Assembly (NCBI RefSeq): GCF_900168115.1
Contig: NZ_FUZC01000002.1
Span: 310,001-374,000, forward strand
Direction: 5' to 3'
DNA length: 64,000 nucleotides
From: Salegentibacter salinarum
GTDB lineage: Bacteria > Bacteroidota > Bacteroidia > Flavobacteriales > Flavobacteriaceae
Part shown: positions 53,590 through 62,016 of the stretch, piece by piece
Numbering within the stretch: the first letter of the stretch is position 1
Layout of the letters: every line of letters begins with the position of its first letter
Made by a program: the position numbers and the translations under genes
Notes under the pieces: model-generated
The model's input: the letters and a program-made list of their open reading frames with translations, nothing else
Database searches by the model: none
What the model was told of the DNA's origin: nothing

Positions 53590-54402
53590 ATGAAACGAAC
53601 AAGTATTTTATGCCTGGCTTTTATGCTCATAGGTGTACTGGCCAGTGCCCAAGAGGAATTTAAAAAATCGTTGAGTGGTATTTCAAGAATTGAAATTGAA
53701 ACAGGTACTTCAGTTTCTCTAAAAAAAGGAACAACCAATCAGCTCATTATTAAGGAAGGTTGTAGCAATTGCGGAAATGAAGATGAACCTGTAACAGGTT
53801 GGGAAGCAAGCAATGAAATAACGGACGAAAAAGCAAAAGGTTTAACGCCCATCTATGCCGGTGGAGAAGACAATACTGGAACGGGAATGTACCTGGAACA
53901 GGATGGTGAGGTTTTACGTTTAACTGATTTGAAATCTTTTTATAAGCGCATGGGTCTTACCATCACCATTCCAGCTTCGGTTTCTTTAAAAATTAATTGC
54001 GGCAATTTGGGCAATGCCAGTGTTGAGGGGTTAACTAATGAGCTTGAGATAAATACGAATGTGGGATATATCAAATTAAATAATGTAACCGGTCCGGTAA
54101 CCGCTCACAGTGCTACGGGAAATATCGATGCTATTTTTACCAGTGTAAACCAGACTGCGCCAATCTCTATCAGCTCCTCTACCGGAATGATCGACGTTAG
54201 TCTTCCTACAAACACGAAAGCCTCAGTAGCGCTTAGCTCTACGATGGGATCGGTATACTCAAACTTTGACCTTGTTGGGCCCAGGGAGGACGGGCTCAAG
54301 GCCATTGGCGGAAATAAATCCATTTCGGGAAATATTAATAGTGGAGGGGTCAAAATCGCCTTAAAAGCCTCTATCGGCAATATTTACCTAAGAAAAAAAT
54401 AA
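53590..54402 (+). CDS. Exported DUF4097-like beta-repeat protein
   Basis: A 270-residue protein with a signal peptide (ending LASAQ, residues 1-19). The ATG at 53590 gives a proper signal sequence, so longer starts that overlap the anti-sigma gene are rejected. The mature part is a beta-helix-like repeat (VSLKINCGNLGNASVEGL, LEINTNVGYIKLNNVTGPVTAHSATGNIDA, GMIDVSLPTNTKASVAL). Such adhesin-like proteins commonly sit downstream of Bacteroidota ECF sigma/anti-sigma pairs and appear to be part of envelope stress responses. Function is unknown. Confidence 0.75.
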   Translation: MKRTSILCLAFMLIGVLASAQEEFKKSLSGISRIEIETGTSVSLKKGTTNQLIIKEGCSNCGNEDEPVTGWEASNEITDEKAKGLTPIYAGGEDNTGTGMYLEQDGEVLRLTDLKSFYKRMGLTITIPASVSLKINCGNLGNASVEGLTNELEINTNVGYIKLNNVTGPVTAHSATGNIDAIFTSVNQTAPISISSSTGMIDVSLPTNTKASVALSSTMGSVYSNFDLVGPREDGLKAIGGNKSISGNINSGGVKIALKASIGNIYLRKK

Positions 54403-54432
54403 CAATCATTCATCAATCAAAACACGACAATT

Positions 54433-55128
54433 ATGAAAAATCTAATCTTATTTAATTTTATAGTACTATTTGTTTCAGCTAGTTATGGTCAACGAAATGT
54501 AGAAGAGAACTTCAAAATTTCCGGAGATCAGCAAATCAGCTTTAATTTCAAATTTGCAGGCGACATCAAATTCATTCAATGGGATAAACAGGAAGTTAAA
54601 ATAAATGCTCGTGTTCTTGTGGACAATGGGGAGGGAAACGATGCCTATAGTTTAAAGTCTGAAGCGTCTTCAGGGGAAATCAGTATTTATTCTGATTTTG
54701 GAGATTACTTCGAACAAAAGAATAATACCGTTATTAATAACTGCAATAGGAAAACCGAAATCAGTTATGTGGTATATGTTCCCACGAATTGTAAGCTGAA
54801 GGTGAAAAGCATTACAGGCAATGTACTTTCGGATAGTTTTTCTGGAAAATTGGAAACCGATTTAATAGCCGGCAATGTCGAGTTAAAAAAATACGATGGG
54901 GAACTAATGCTCAAAACAATTAGCGGTAACTTGGATGTCACTTTGGATAAGGCAGAAATTGATGCCAAAACCCTTACCGGTACGATCTATTCCGATCTTG
55001 ATATCACTTCCTTACATAACAACAATGAAAAATCGGTGGCCAGTAGGGTAAAAGGTACCGTGAATAATGGCGGCAAAAGAACGAAACTTGAAACTATTTC
55101 GGGAAATATTTATATGCGTAAGGGATAA
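54433..55128 (+). CDS. DUF4097 family exported protein
   Basis: A 231-residue protein with a signal peptide (residues 1-19, SASYGQ). The mature chain has the short repeating strands of the DUF4097 beta-solenoid (CKLKVKSITGNVLSDSFSG, LETDLIAGNVELKKYDGELMLKTISGNLDVTL, LETISGNIYMRKG). It is similar in length and ending (NIYMRKG against NIYLRKK) to the upstream protein, so the two probably arose by duplication. It is the last gene of the sigma operon, 30 bp behind its paralogue. Confidence 0.82.
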   Translation: MKNLILFNFIVLFVSASYGQRNVEENFKISGDQQISFNFKFAGDIKFIQWDKQEVKINARVLVDNGEGNDAYSLKSEASSGEISIYSDFGDYFEQKNNTVINNCNRKTEISYVVYVPTNCKLKVKSITGNVLSDSFSGKLETDLIAGNVELKKYDGELMLKTISGNLDVTLDKAEIDAKTLTGTIYSDLDITSLHNNNEKSVASRVKGTVNNGGKRTKLETISGNIYMRKG

Positions 55129-55333
55129 ATCTTAGAGAATCAATAAAGCCTTCTGTATTATTGTAATATGGAAGGTTTTAATTTTTGAGAATTTGAACCC
55201 TTGCATAAAATGGTTAAAAATATGATATACTTGATCATTTCAATTTAAAATTTCTTTAGTTTAGTCCAGACTTCAGAAGACCGTTACGAAGCGCAAGGTA
55301 GAATTCTCATAAAATGAATAGATTATTTTAATC

Positions 55334-55447
55334 ATGTTTGATGACTTAGAATATATTTCCATAAAAAATCAAACCACTTCCTTTCCCAGGCACTTTCACG
55401 AAACGTTTTGTATTTCTTTAATTTTTAGTGGAGCAGGAGAATTCCAT
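55334..55447 (+). pseudogene. N-terminal relic of an AraC-type regulator
   Basis: ATG at 55334 opens a frame reading MFDDLEYISIKNQTTSFPRH then FHETFCISLIFSGAGE, the cupin-type N-terminus of AraC sensors (FPRHFHETFCISLI is the typical strand pair). The match stops at about 55447, where the sequence runs into a peptidase remnant in another frame. The HTH part is missing, so this is a 5' gene fragment. Confidence 0.7.
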
Positions 55448-55703
55448 CACTATTGGAGAAGAAGCGATGGGAGGCTAATATGGACATAACGGACATTCCC
55501 CTTTGGGATATATTTTACCTAAATCACGTTTAGGGATTTTCTTTTCCGTGGTTAATTTAGAGCAGGATGTGATTAAGATGGAGAATCAAATTTATGATCG
55601 GGGCATCATTCCCGATCTGACTATTCCGCAGTCTTACGAAAATTTTCTAAAACAGGAAGACACACAAATGAAGGAAACCCTTAAATTGATTCGAGCCGAA
55701 TAA
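55443..55703 (+). pseudogene. C-terminal relic of an S41 family peptidase
   Basis: The frame of base 55443 reads SITIGEEAMGG, a stop at 55476, then YGHNGHSPLGYILPKSRLGI and later DRGIIPDLTIPQSYENFL and LKLIRAE. This matches the end of S41 (tail-specific) peptidases (GEE-GG, LGYILPxSRLG, PDxxIPxT). The catalytic part is absent and a stop interrupts it. It directly joins the AraC fragment, marking a deletion junction between two genes. Confidence 0.75.
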
Positions 55704-55733
55704 TCTATCAGCTTCCATAACTGTTTCCCATAT

Positions 55734-55795
55734 ACCTCAATATTTGAGGTTAATTATTCCCCTGTTTAGTTCACCAAACTAGTCAGGGGATTTTT
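55734..55795 (+). terminator. Two hairpins, the second an intrinsic terminator
   Basis: ACCTCAA/TTGAGGT (55734-55750) is a 7-bp palindrome; then CCCCTG (55759-55764) pairs with CAGGGG (55784-55789), with inner TTAGTT/AAACTA pairing, followed by TTTTT. The second hairpin looks like a normal terminator left behind by the decayed genes. Confidence 0.7.
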
Positions 55796-55873
55796 GTAGG
55801 TAATTTAAATTCTGAATTGTGGTATTTATGTCTTTCTGCATCAAAAATGTCACCGTCACCAAAGCTTAATTTT

Positions 55874-56156
55874 TATCGTAATTACGATAGACCTTACGAA
55901 GACTTAAATTTAGTCTTTCCAATGTGGTAGCTTTCTGTAAAGTCATTTTATAAGTTGTTCTATTCATTCAAAATAGCTGAAATGACCACAAATGATTCCC
56001 TTCTCCCAGAATGTTAAATTTTCTCGTAACTACGTCTGTCATTGTGAAATAAAATCTGAAGATCCTTTCAAATTTGTGATTACGAAAGTCAAACCAGTAG
56101 CCCCCATCTTTAAAAAAATAGTAAAGGGTGGGGGTTTTACACAAAACGTAATTACT
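55874..56156. promoter_or_regulatory. Repeated CGTAA-type palindromes upstream of the HTH gene
   Basis: TATCGTAATTACGATA (55874-55889) is a perfect 16-bp palindrome. Related sites are CGTAACTACG (56025-56034), GTGATTACG (56077-56085, imperfect) and CGTAATTACT (56147-56156), the last ending directly before the start codon. They may be operators of the HTH protein or integrase/excisionase sites. No gene is assigned between 55704 and 56156. Confidence 0.5.
56101..56138 (+). terminator. GC-rich hairpin in the leader of the HTH gene
   Basis: CCCCCA (56101-56106) pairs with TGGGGG (56129-56134), and TTTA (56109-56112) with TAAA (56122-56125), followed by TTTT. It stops 19 bp before the HTH start codon, so it could act as an attenuator or end upstream transcription. 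Confidence 0.6.
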
Positions 56157-56429
56157 ATGGAAATAAGTATTATCACTACCGAGGACCTGTCCCTATTTAA
56201 AAAAGATTTGTTGAACGAGATCAGGGAATTAATGCAGCAACAAGACAGTTCGCCCGTTAAGAAGTACCTCAAATCCAGCGAGGTCATTAAATTATTAAAA
56301 ATCAGTCCTGGTACGCTTCATAACCTCCGTGAGAATGGAACCCTACCCTATAGTAAGTTAGGCGGGCTTATTTTTTATGAAGCTGACAAAATCGCAAGGG
56401 TACTGGAGGAAGGAAAAGTGAGTAACTAG
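56157..56429 (+). CDS. Excisionase-like helix-turn-helix protein
   Basis: A 90-residue protein starting MEISIITTEDLSLFKKDLL; the frame is open further upstream, but that part covers the hairpin and palindromes and is unlikely to be coding. The C-terminal half is a MerR-type/HTH_17 winged helix (KYLKSSEVIKLLKISPGTLHNLRENGTLPYSKLGGLIFYEADKI), as in excisionases and small regulators of Bacteroidota mobile elements. It stands at the head of the transfer module, 11 bp before the next gene. Confidence 0.85.
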   Translation: MEISIITTEDLSLFKKDLLNEIRELMQQQDSSPVKKYLKSSEVIKLLKISPGTLHNLRENGTLPYSKLGGLIFYEADKIARVLEEGKVSN

Positions 56430-56440
56430 TTTTGGAAGCT

Positions 56441-57151
56441 ATGAACTATATCCGGCTTCTTACCGAAGTTACCGAGAAATTCAAGAATGACGATCGGCTC
56501 AACGCAACCCATATCAGTATTTATTATGCACTTTTTCAGTATTGGAATTTGTTCCGGTTCAGAAAACAGTTTTTCGTACAACGAGAGGAAATTATGCAGG
56601 CCTCCAAGGTTGGTTCTTTAACGACTTACCATCGTTGTATCCGGGAACTCAGCAAATGGAATTACATCACGTACCTCCCTTCAAAAAATCCCTTAAAGGG
56701 CAGCCAGGTTATGATGTCCATTTTTTGGAGTAGTAGTAAACAAGTAATGGATGAGCTGAAGACCAGTGATAATCGACCGGTAAATAAGTTTAAACCCTGT
56801 AATGAACAAGTCGAGGATAAGTCCGGTACAAGTCCTGGACAAGCCCTGGTATATGAAACAAACAATAGTAAACCTACTAAAGAAACTAAATATACCAGAG
56901 ATAGGCCTAAAGGCGCAGATGAAGTAGTTAGTTTTTTTAAAGAACAAAGATGGTCTGTTCAGGAAGCCCTGAAATTTTACCATCATTACGAGGCTAATGG
57001 ATGGAAGGTAGGCGGAAATAACCCGGTCCAGAATTGGAAATCCCTTGCCAACAGTTGGGTGCTCAAAGCTGAGGAGTTTAAAAAAAGCACGCGTAAAGAA
57101 ACTGATCATCTAAAAACCACAAAAAATAAAGATTATGGTCAACCCTTGTGA
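56441..57151 (+). CDS. Putative replication/helicase-loader protein of the element
   Basis: A 236-residue protein. The N-terminal 90 residues look like a winged helix (LNATHISIYYALFQYWNLFRF... LTTYHRCIRELSKWNYITY) as in initiator and DnaD-type proteins; a polar linker follows, then a C-terminal helical region (EVVSFFKEQRWSVQEALKFYHHYEANGWKVG... NWKSLANSWVLK). The ATG at 56441 is chosen over a TTG three codons upstream. It overlaps the ATPase gene by 17 bp. Together they resemble the DnaD/DnaC-like pair used by many elements for replication. Confidence 0.65.
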   Translation: MNYIRLLTEVTEKFKNDDRLNATHISIYYALFQYWNLFRFRKQFFVQREEIMQASKVGSLTTYHRCIRELSKWNYITYLPSKNPLKGSQVMMSIFWSSSKQVMDELKTSDNRPVNKFKPCNEQVEDKSGTSPGQALVYETNNSKPTKETKYTRDRPKGADEVVSFFKEQRWSVQEALKFYHHYEANGWKVGGNNPVQNWKSLANSWVLKAEEFKKSTRKETDHLKTTKNKDYGQPL

Positions 57152-57788
57152 GATTATTGAAGGCGGTGTAAGCTATCATATCGGAAAAATTAAAGGCAAA
57201 AAGGCCTGTTATGATTTTCAGAAAATGTTGGAATATTTGGAGATCAAAGGGAAGCTTTTATTCATGGAATTTAAAATTTATCCCGAAGATGAAGCGTTGC
57301 TTTTTAAACTCTGTAATTATATCATTGCCGATACGGAACAATGTGAGAAGTTTAAAATTGATCCCAGAAAAGGTCTGCTTCTCAGCGGTCCGGTGGGATG
57401 CGGCAAGACCAGTGTACTAAAATTGCTTCGCCACTTGGTCCCGCACCAAAAAGCTTACCAGGTGATCCCCAGCCGCAATATCGTTTTTTCTTTCAATCAT
57501 TTGGGATATAAGACCATTGAAGACTATGGAAATGCCGGATACCTGTGTATGGATGATCTGGGGGTGGAACCTATGGGAAGGTATTATGGGCGGGATTGTA
57601 ATGTGGTAGGGGAAATTTTGCTCTCCAGGTATGAACTTTTCCTAAACCATAAGGTCAGGACCCACGCCAGTACCAACCTCAATGCCGAGGAATTGGAGGA
57701 GCGCTATGGCAACAGGGTACGTAGCCGGATGCGCAAATTATTTAACCTGGTCGCTTTTGATAAGAATTCGGCCGATAAACGCAAATAA
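57135..57788 (+). CDS. DnaC/IstB-like AAA ATPase
   Basis: A 217-residue AAA+ ATPase: Walker A LLLSGPVGCGKTSVLKLL (about residues 83-95), Walker B YLCMDDLGVE (near 138), sensor region THASTNLNAEELEERYGNRVRSRMRKLF at the C-terminus with the Arg finger-like RSRMR, typical of DnaC helicase loaders. In mobile elements it would load a helicase or assist transposition. It is cytoplasmic. The first 40 residues are specific to this group. It overlaps the preceding gene and is followed after 3 bp by the EEP-fold gene. Confidence 0.82.
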   Translation: MVNPCEIIEGGVSYHIGKIKGKKACYDFQKMLEYLEIKGKLLFMEFKIYPEDEALLFKLCNYIIADTEQCEKFKIDPRKGLLLSGPVGCGKTSVLKLLRHLVPHQKAYQVIPSRNIVFSFNHLGYKTIEDYGNAGYLCMDDLGVEPMGRYYGRDCNVVGEILLSRYELFLNHKVRTHASTNLNAEELEERYGNRVRSRMRKLFNLVAFDKNSADKRK

Positions 57789-57791
57789 ATT

Positions 57792-58919
57792 ATGAGAATA
57801 GCAAGTTATAATATCCAGAACCTGTTTTTCAGGGATGAGGCACTTTTTGGAACCGGGCACAGTAAAAATTTTATGGACTGGCTGGATGAGTTTGAGGCCA
57901 TATTAAGGAAAGGCTTAAGGCTAAATGAGGATTATCGAAGGCTTAGGGAATTATCCTTTTTAATGGGGCTTAGTAAAGAACATCCGCAAAAATACCTGGT
58001 GTTACGAAATCATGGGGGCGTTTTACACGGAAAGATAGTTGCCTCGCCCCGAACTTTGGAAAAAGATTTCAAGGCCGGTCATAGCTGGATCAAAATGACC
58101 AGCCAGATGATTCCACGAGAATCGGTCATCCATAAAGCAAGGGTGATCAGCGAGATTAACCCTGATGTTCTTCTTTTGCAAGAGGTAGAGGATCGCGCCA
58201 GCCTGATCAGCTTTAGAGATAAGTACCTGGCTGATTTTAATTACCGGGATTGCTACTATTTTGAAGGAAATTCCAACCAGGGTTTAGGTTTTGGAATATT
58301 TTTAAGGAAAGGCTACAGTCTTTCTGTATGCCGTAGTTATTGCAACAAAGAAGATTCAGAAGGAAAGCCGCTTTTTGATACAGGCTTACAAATATTATGG
58401 CTTCGGGATCCAAAAAACCAGCTTTTTAGGATACTTCAAACCAATCTCTCCGGGCTAGGGAAAGGGGAGAAAGTTGATCAAAAAAGAAGGGATCAATTAG
58501 GTTTTATCAGTAAGGTCTGGGAAGAGCAACTGGATATGTTTCACGATCTATTAATCTTTTGCGGGAGTTTAGGCCGGCCATCTTATTGTGAATCCCTCTC
58601 TAAACTTATGTCAAAAAAGGAAATCCGCAATATCCTAAAAAGCGGATGTTTCAAGGCAGACCGGGATTATGGAAAAGCCGCCTCCTATTTCAGCCTGGGT
58701 GCGTATCAAAAGGGGATCAATCTCCGGGAAACACAATACCTTTTATATAATAACACTCCTTCGGCTGAGCTTTTAAGCTGCGGTCTTAACCGCAGGGGAA
58801 TCTGGTCAGGGAGAACGCATAACTGGTATTGTTATCCGGGGATAAATAGCGAAGTGTCCCAGGCTGGTATGCATCCTTTGTTGTGGGCAGATTTTTTGTT
58901 AACGCCCGGTAACAAATGA
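57792..58919 (+). CDS. EEP-fold protein with degenerate active site
   Basis: A 375-residue member of the endonuclease/exonuclease/phosphatase family. The first two elements are kept (Asn in RIASYNIQNLFF, Glu in VLLLQEVEDRASL) and QGLGFGIFLRKGY matches the usual core strand. Others are altered: the strand His block reads LQTNLSGLG, the GDFN motif reads FCGSLGRPSY, and the final SDH-P reads SQAGMHPLLWADF. It is therefore probably not a normal nuclease or phosphatase. It precedes the Tra genes, and related genes occur at this place in other Bacteroidota elements. Confidence 0.75.
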   Translation: MRIASYNIQNLFFRDEALFGTGHSKNFMDWLDEFEAILRKGLRLNEDYRRLRELSFLMGLSKEHPQKYLVLRNHGGVLHGKIVASPRTLEKDFKAGHSWIKMTSQMIPRESVIHKARVISEINPDVLLLQEVEDRASLISFRDKYLADFNYRDCYYFEGNSNQGLGFGIFLRKGYSLSVCRSYCNKEDSEGKPLFDTGLQILWLRDPKNQLFRILQTNLSGLGKGEKVDQKRRDQLGFISKVWEEQLDMFHDLLIFCGSLGRPSYCESLSKLMSKKEIRNILKSGCFKADRDYGKAASYFSLGAYQKGINLRETQYLLYNNTPSAELLSCGLNRRGIWSGRTHNWYCYPGINSEVSQAGMHPLLWADFLLTPGNK

Positions 58920-59046
58920 ATAATTTTACAACACGCTGACTTTTAATTATATAAAAATTAGAAAATTTAAGGTTAAAGTGTTGTTTATCAAATCATTGTA
59001 ATGGAGTTAAGTTTTAGTTCTCCGTTGAACTTAAAACCTATACTTT

Positions 59047-59334
59047 ATGAAAAACGCTTTCTACCCCAGCCTTTTTTTGTCCCTTTTCAGTCTCCCAATG
59101 TTTGCACAGATCGGTGGGATTGAGCAATCAGTAGCCGATATTTCGGATACCATCAGGGCGGTATTCCCCATCATCCTGGGGGTTATTTTTCTGGTAGGTT
59201 TTCTATTTAATGCCGGGCATTTTTTTGGAGAAAATGCAGACCTTAAAAAAGGAATCACCAGGGTGCTTGTTTTTGTACTTATCGCGGGAGCGGTAGTTGG
59301 AATTTTCACTTACCTCATTGGCATAGTAGTCTAA
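59047..59334 (+). CDS. traE: Conjugal transfer protein TraE (DUF4134)
   Basis: A 95-residue membrane protein with a cleavable signal (ending MFAQ) and two helices (about 37-55 and 72-92: AVFPIILGVIFLVGFLFNAG and VLVFVLIAGAVVGIFTYLIG), as in the VirB2-like pilin candidates DUF4134/TraE of CTnDOT-type transfer systems. It is the first gene of the Tra operon. The 127-bp gap before it shows an AT-rich stretch without a clear promoter. Confidence 0.85.
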   Translation: MKNAFYPSLFLSLFSLPMFAQIGGIEQSVADISDTIRAVFPIILGVIFLVGFLFNAGHFFGENADLKKGITRVLVFVLIAGAVVGIFTYLIGIVV

Positions 59335-59615
59335 TGAAAAGCTACTCGGTGTACCGGAATATCCGCAAGAATGCAGTGATCTTTGGGTTGGCTGTTAGCA
59401 GTTTTGCGATCCAGATGGGTTCTGTGATCGCATCACTGCTACTGATCATTTTCGCTTTTAAGCTCCTTTTACTGTTAGGACTTTTGGTGTGGAATTTCGG
59501 GTTGTATATCACCTTACTTCGGATAAACAGTTTTCCATTTACACGCGTTAGCGCAAGGCTACCTTCACTTATTTCGAATAAACAAACAGGATTAAGCAGG
59601 TATTATGAATATTAA
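59334..59615 (+). CDS. traF: Conjugal transfer protein TraF (DUF4133)
   Basis: A 93-residue inner-membrane protein (VirB3-like). Two hydrophobic helices near 15-35 and 36-58 (VIFGLAVSSFAIQMGSVIASLLLIIFAFKLLLLLGLLVWNF, written in part) match DUF4133/TraF. It shares one base with the traE stop and overlaps traG by 11 bp, showing tight coupling. Confidence 0.82.
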   Translation: MKSYSVYRNIRKNAVIFGLAVSSFAIQMGSVIASLLLIIFAFKLLLLLGLLVWNFGLYITLLRINSFPFTRVSARLPSLISNKQTGLSRYYEY

Positions 59616-62016
59616 TTTACAGGATTATTACCCGATAATTGACCAGCAGGAACACTTGATCTTTCTGGCCAACGGAAATATTGCTTTGGGTTACGAGCTG
59701 GAGCTTCCCGAGATCTTTTCCCTTTCAGAAAAAGCTTATGAAAAATTGCACAGCACTTGGTTTCAGGCGCTAAAAACGCTTCCGGTAGGCAGTGTTGTCC
59801 ATAAGCAGGATATCTATCTAAAAAAGGAATTCGAATCAAAGGGAATAGCGGGGAATACCTTTCTCTCAAAAGCAACCAAAAAGCATTTTCAGGGCAGAGC
59901 ATTATTAGAGCATCAAAGCTATATATTTTTTACCTGGCCATTTCAAAAATCTTTTTCGCGTCCCCGGATGGCCAATCCATTTGTAAAGGTTCCAAAAAAG
60001 CTACCTGGTGAAATGAATACTGAAACCCGGCAATTTATGGCAGCTGTAAGCGATTCTGTTGGCTATTTGAATAATACCGCTAACATAAGCCTAAAGCCCA
60101 TTTCAAAAGAAAAGGCCATTAGCATTACTAACCAGTATTTCAATGGCTTTTGTGCAGGCAGTGACACCGATATAAGATTAAAAAACGGAGAGCTTCGCAT
60201 AGGTAACCAAAGGCTTGGGATACTAGCCATAAACCATGAATCCTGTTTTGGCCAGGGCGTACAAACCAGCAAACCACATTCCCGCTTTACTTCAGATGAG
60301 ATCAGTTTTCATAAAGGATTTTTGGATGACTTTGGTTTGGAGCTAAATGAAGATCATATTGTCAACCAGGTGTTGTTTTTGGATGAGCGTTCCCGTTGGA
60401 TCGCCATCTTAAATAATAAACGCGAAGAGCTTTTAAAGAGTGTAAATTTTGGTACTCAAAATAAGATCTTTCTATCACAGATCGATGAAACCCTCGAGAC
60501 TATTGGTAAAGACGAGCAGTCTCGAATCGTAAGGGGACAGGTAAACATTTTATTTTCCGGTAAAGATCAAAAAGAACTAAGTCAGATAAGTTCCAGGATC
60601 AAAAGTGGTTTTAAGGAATTGGATATAAAACCTTATGAACCTGCCGGGTCTTTATTATACCAGTATTTTTTAAATAGTTATTTCGGACATAGTCCGGCAT
60701 TTTCCAATGAGGATCTCTACGTGACCGATCTAAGGCATGCTTTATGTTTATGGATCAATAATACCGGGTATCGCAGCGATAAGAAAGGGATTCTCTTTAA
60801 TGAGCGGTTATTTAATACCCCGGTAATTAAGGACGTCTGGGATAGTGATAAAAAGCGTATTAAAGCCAGGAATTTTGCCATTTTCGCACCTACAGGAGAG
60901 GGAAAATCTTTTCTGGCCAATAATATTTTACGTCAGTTTTTTGAAGGAGGTACGCGTTTGGTTATCATCGACCTTGGTGGATCCTATTCGAAATTCGCAA
61001 AACTCTACCCGAAGGATCATATCATCCTGCGTTATGAGCATGGAAAGAACTTAGGAATAAATCCTTTTTATATAGCAAAACCAGATGACCTGAGCCCGGA
61101 GCGGATTGAAGACCTGTGTGGTTTTTTGATGGAGCTCTATGCTTCGGGACTCAAGGTCGCCAAAGAAGGCCAGGTGGCTATAAAAAAGATTCTTCGCTTT
61201 TATTATGAGCAGGAGTCCGGTCCTTATTCGTTAGAAGGATTTTACCGGTTTGTGTCTACAAACCAGGAAACTTTTGAGTCCAGCCTTGGCATTGGTAAAG
61301 ATTACTTTGATGCTGTTCAGTTCCTACACATTATGTCAGAATATGTCGGCAGTGGGATGTATGGTTTCCTATTTGAGTCCAGGGAAGACCAGGCCTATAA
61401 ATTGGAGGACAAACGTCTGATCATCTTTGAACTTGATGAGGTAAGGAACAGCAGGGAAATTCTTTCGGTGATGCTTAAACTGATCAAATCGGCGGTACAG
61501 CGTACGATTTGGAAAAACCCTGGAGAACGAGGCATTATTCTTTTCGACGAGTTTGCCAAGCAACTTAAGTTCGACAATGTTTTGGAAAGTGTGGAATTCT
61601 ATTACCAGGCTATTCGCAAGCAGGAGGGGGCTATAGGAATTGTCTTACAGTCGATAAATCAACTTCCGGAAAATGCTACGGCAGCCAGTATTCTTGAAAA
61701 TACCCAGGTTATTTATAGCCTTCATAATGAAAAAGGGTATAAGGATCTTGTTCGCAGGCTTAACCTTAGTGTCCACGATTTGAACCAGCTCCATTCCATC
61801 CGTAACGATTTAAAAGGCAAGCGCAAGTATACCGAGATCTTTATCAAGATTGGGAGAGAGTCCAATATTTTCCGGTTGGAGGTGCCCCCGGAAGTATACG
61901 CTGCCTACCTCACCGATGGAAGAGAGAATCAGGCTATTATGGAAATTTATGAAAGGACAAAAAATATGGAAGTAGCCATATTAGAATTTTTAACCACTAA
62001 AACAGAAAAATCATGA
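59605..62016 (+). CDS. traG: Conjugation ATPase TraG (VirB4-like)
   Basis: An 803-residue cytoplasmic ATPase that powers the type IV secretion channel. An N-terminal TraG_N/DUF3875-like region (NLQDYYPIIDQQEHLIFLANGNIALGYELELPE) is followed by the ATPase domain with Walker A FAPTGEGKSFLAN (about residues 431-443), Walker B RGIILFDEFAKQL (about 645) and the motor sequence IRKQEGAIGIVLQSINQL. Its length is normal for the family. It overlaps the next gene by 4 bp. Confidence 0.93.
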   Translation: MNINLQDYYPIIDQQEHLIFLANGNIALGYELELPEIFSLSEKAYEKLHSTWFQALKTLPVGSVVHKQDIYLKKEFESKGIAGNTFLSKATKKHFQGRALLEHQSYIFFTWPFQKSFSRPRMANPFVKVPKKLPGEMNTETRQFMAAVSDSVGYLNNTANISLKPISKEKAISITNQYFNGFCAGSDTDIRLKNGELRIGNQRLGILAINHESCFGQGVQTSKPHSRFTSDEISFHKGFLDDFGLELNEDHIVNQVLFLDERSRWIAILNNKREELLKSVNFGTQNKIFLSQIDETLETIGKDEQSRIVRGQVNILFSGKDQKELSQISSRIKSGFKELDIKPYEPAGSLLYQYFLNSYFGHSPAFSNEDLYVTDLRHALCLWINNTGYRSDKKGILFNERLFNTPVIKDVWDSDKKRIKARNFAIFAPTGEGKSFLANNILRQFFEGGTRLVIIDLGGSYSKFAKLYPKDHIILRYEHGKNLGINPFYIAKPDDLSPERIEDLCGFLMELYASGLKVAKEGQVAIKKILRFYYEQESGPYSLEGFYRFVSTNQETFESSLGIGKDYFDAVQFLHIMSEYVGSGMYGFLFESREDQAYKLEDKRLIIFELDEVRNSREILSVMLKLIKSAVQRTIWKNPGERGIILFDEFAKQLKFDNVLESVEFYYQAIRKQEGAIGIVLQSINQLPENATAASILENTQVIYSLHNEKGYKDLVRRLNLSVHDLNQLHSIRNDLKGKRKYTEIFIKIGRESNIFRLEVPPEVYAAYLTDGRENQAIMEIYERTKNMEVAILEFLTTKTEKS

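Noticed and set aside
55992-56156. Longer N-terminus for the HTH protein
   Set aside because: The frame is open, but the extra part covers a terminator-like hairpin and palindromes and does not look like protein; MEISIITTEDL at 56157 is the usual start of this family.
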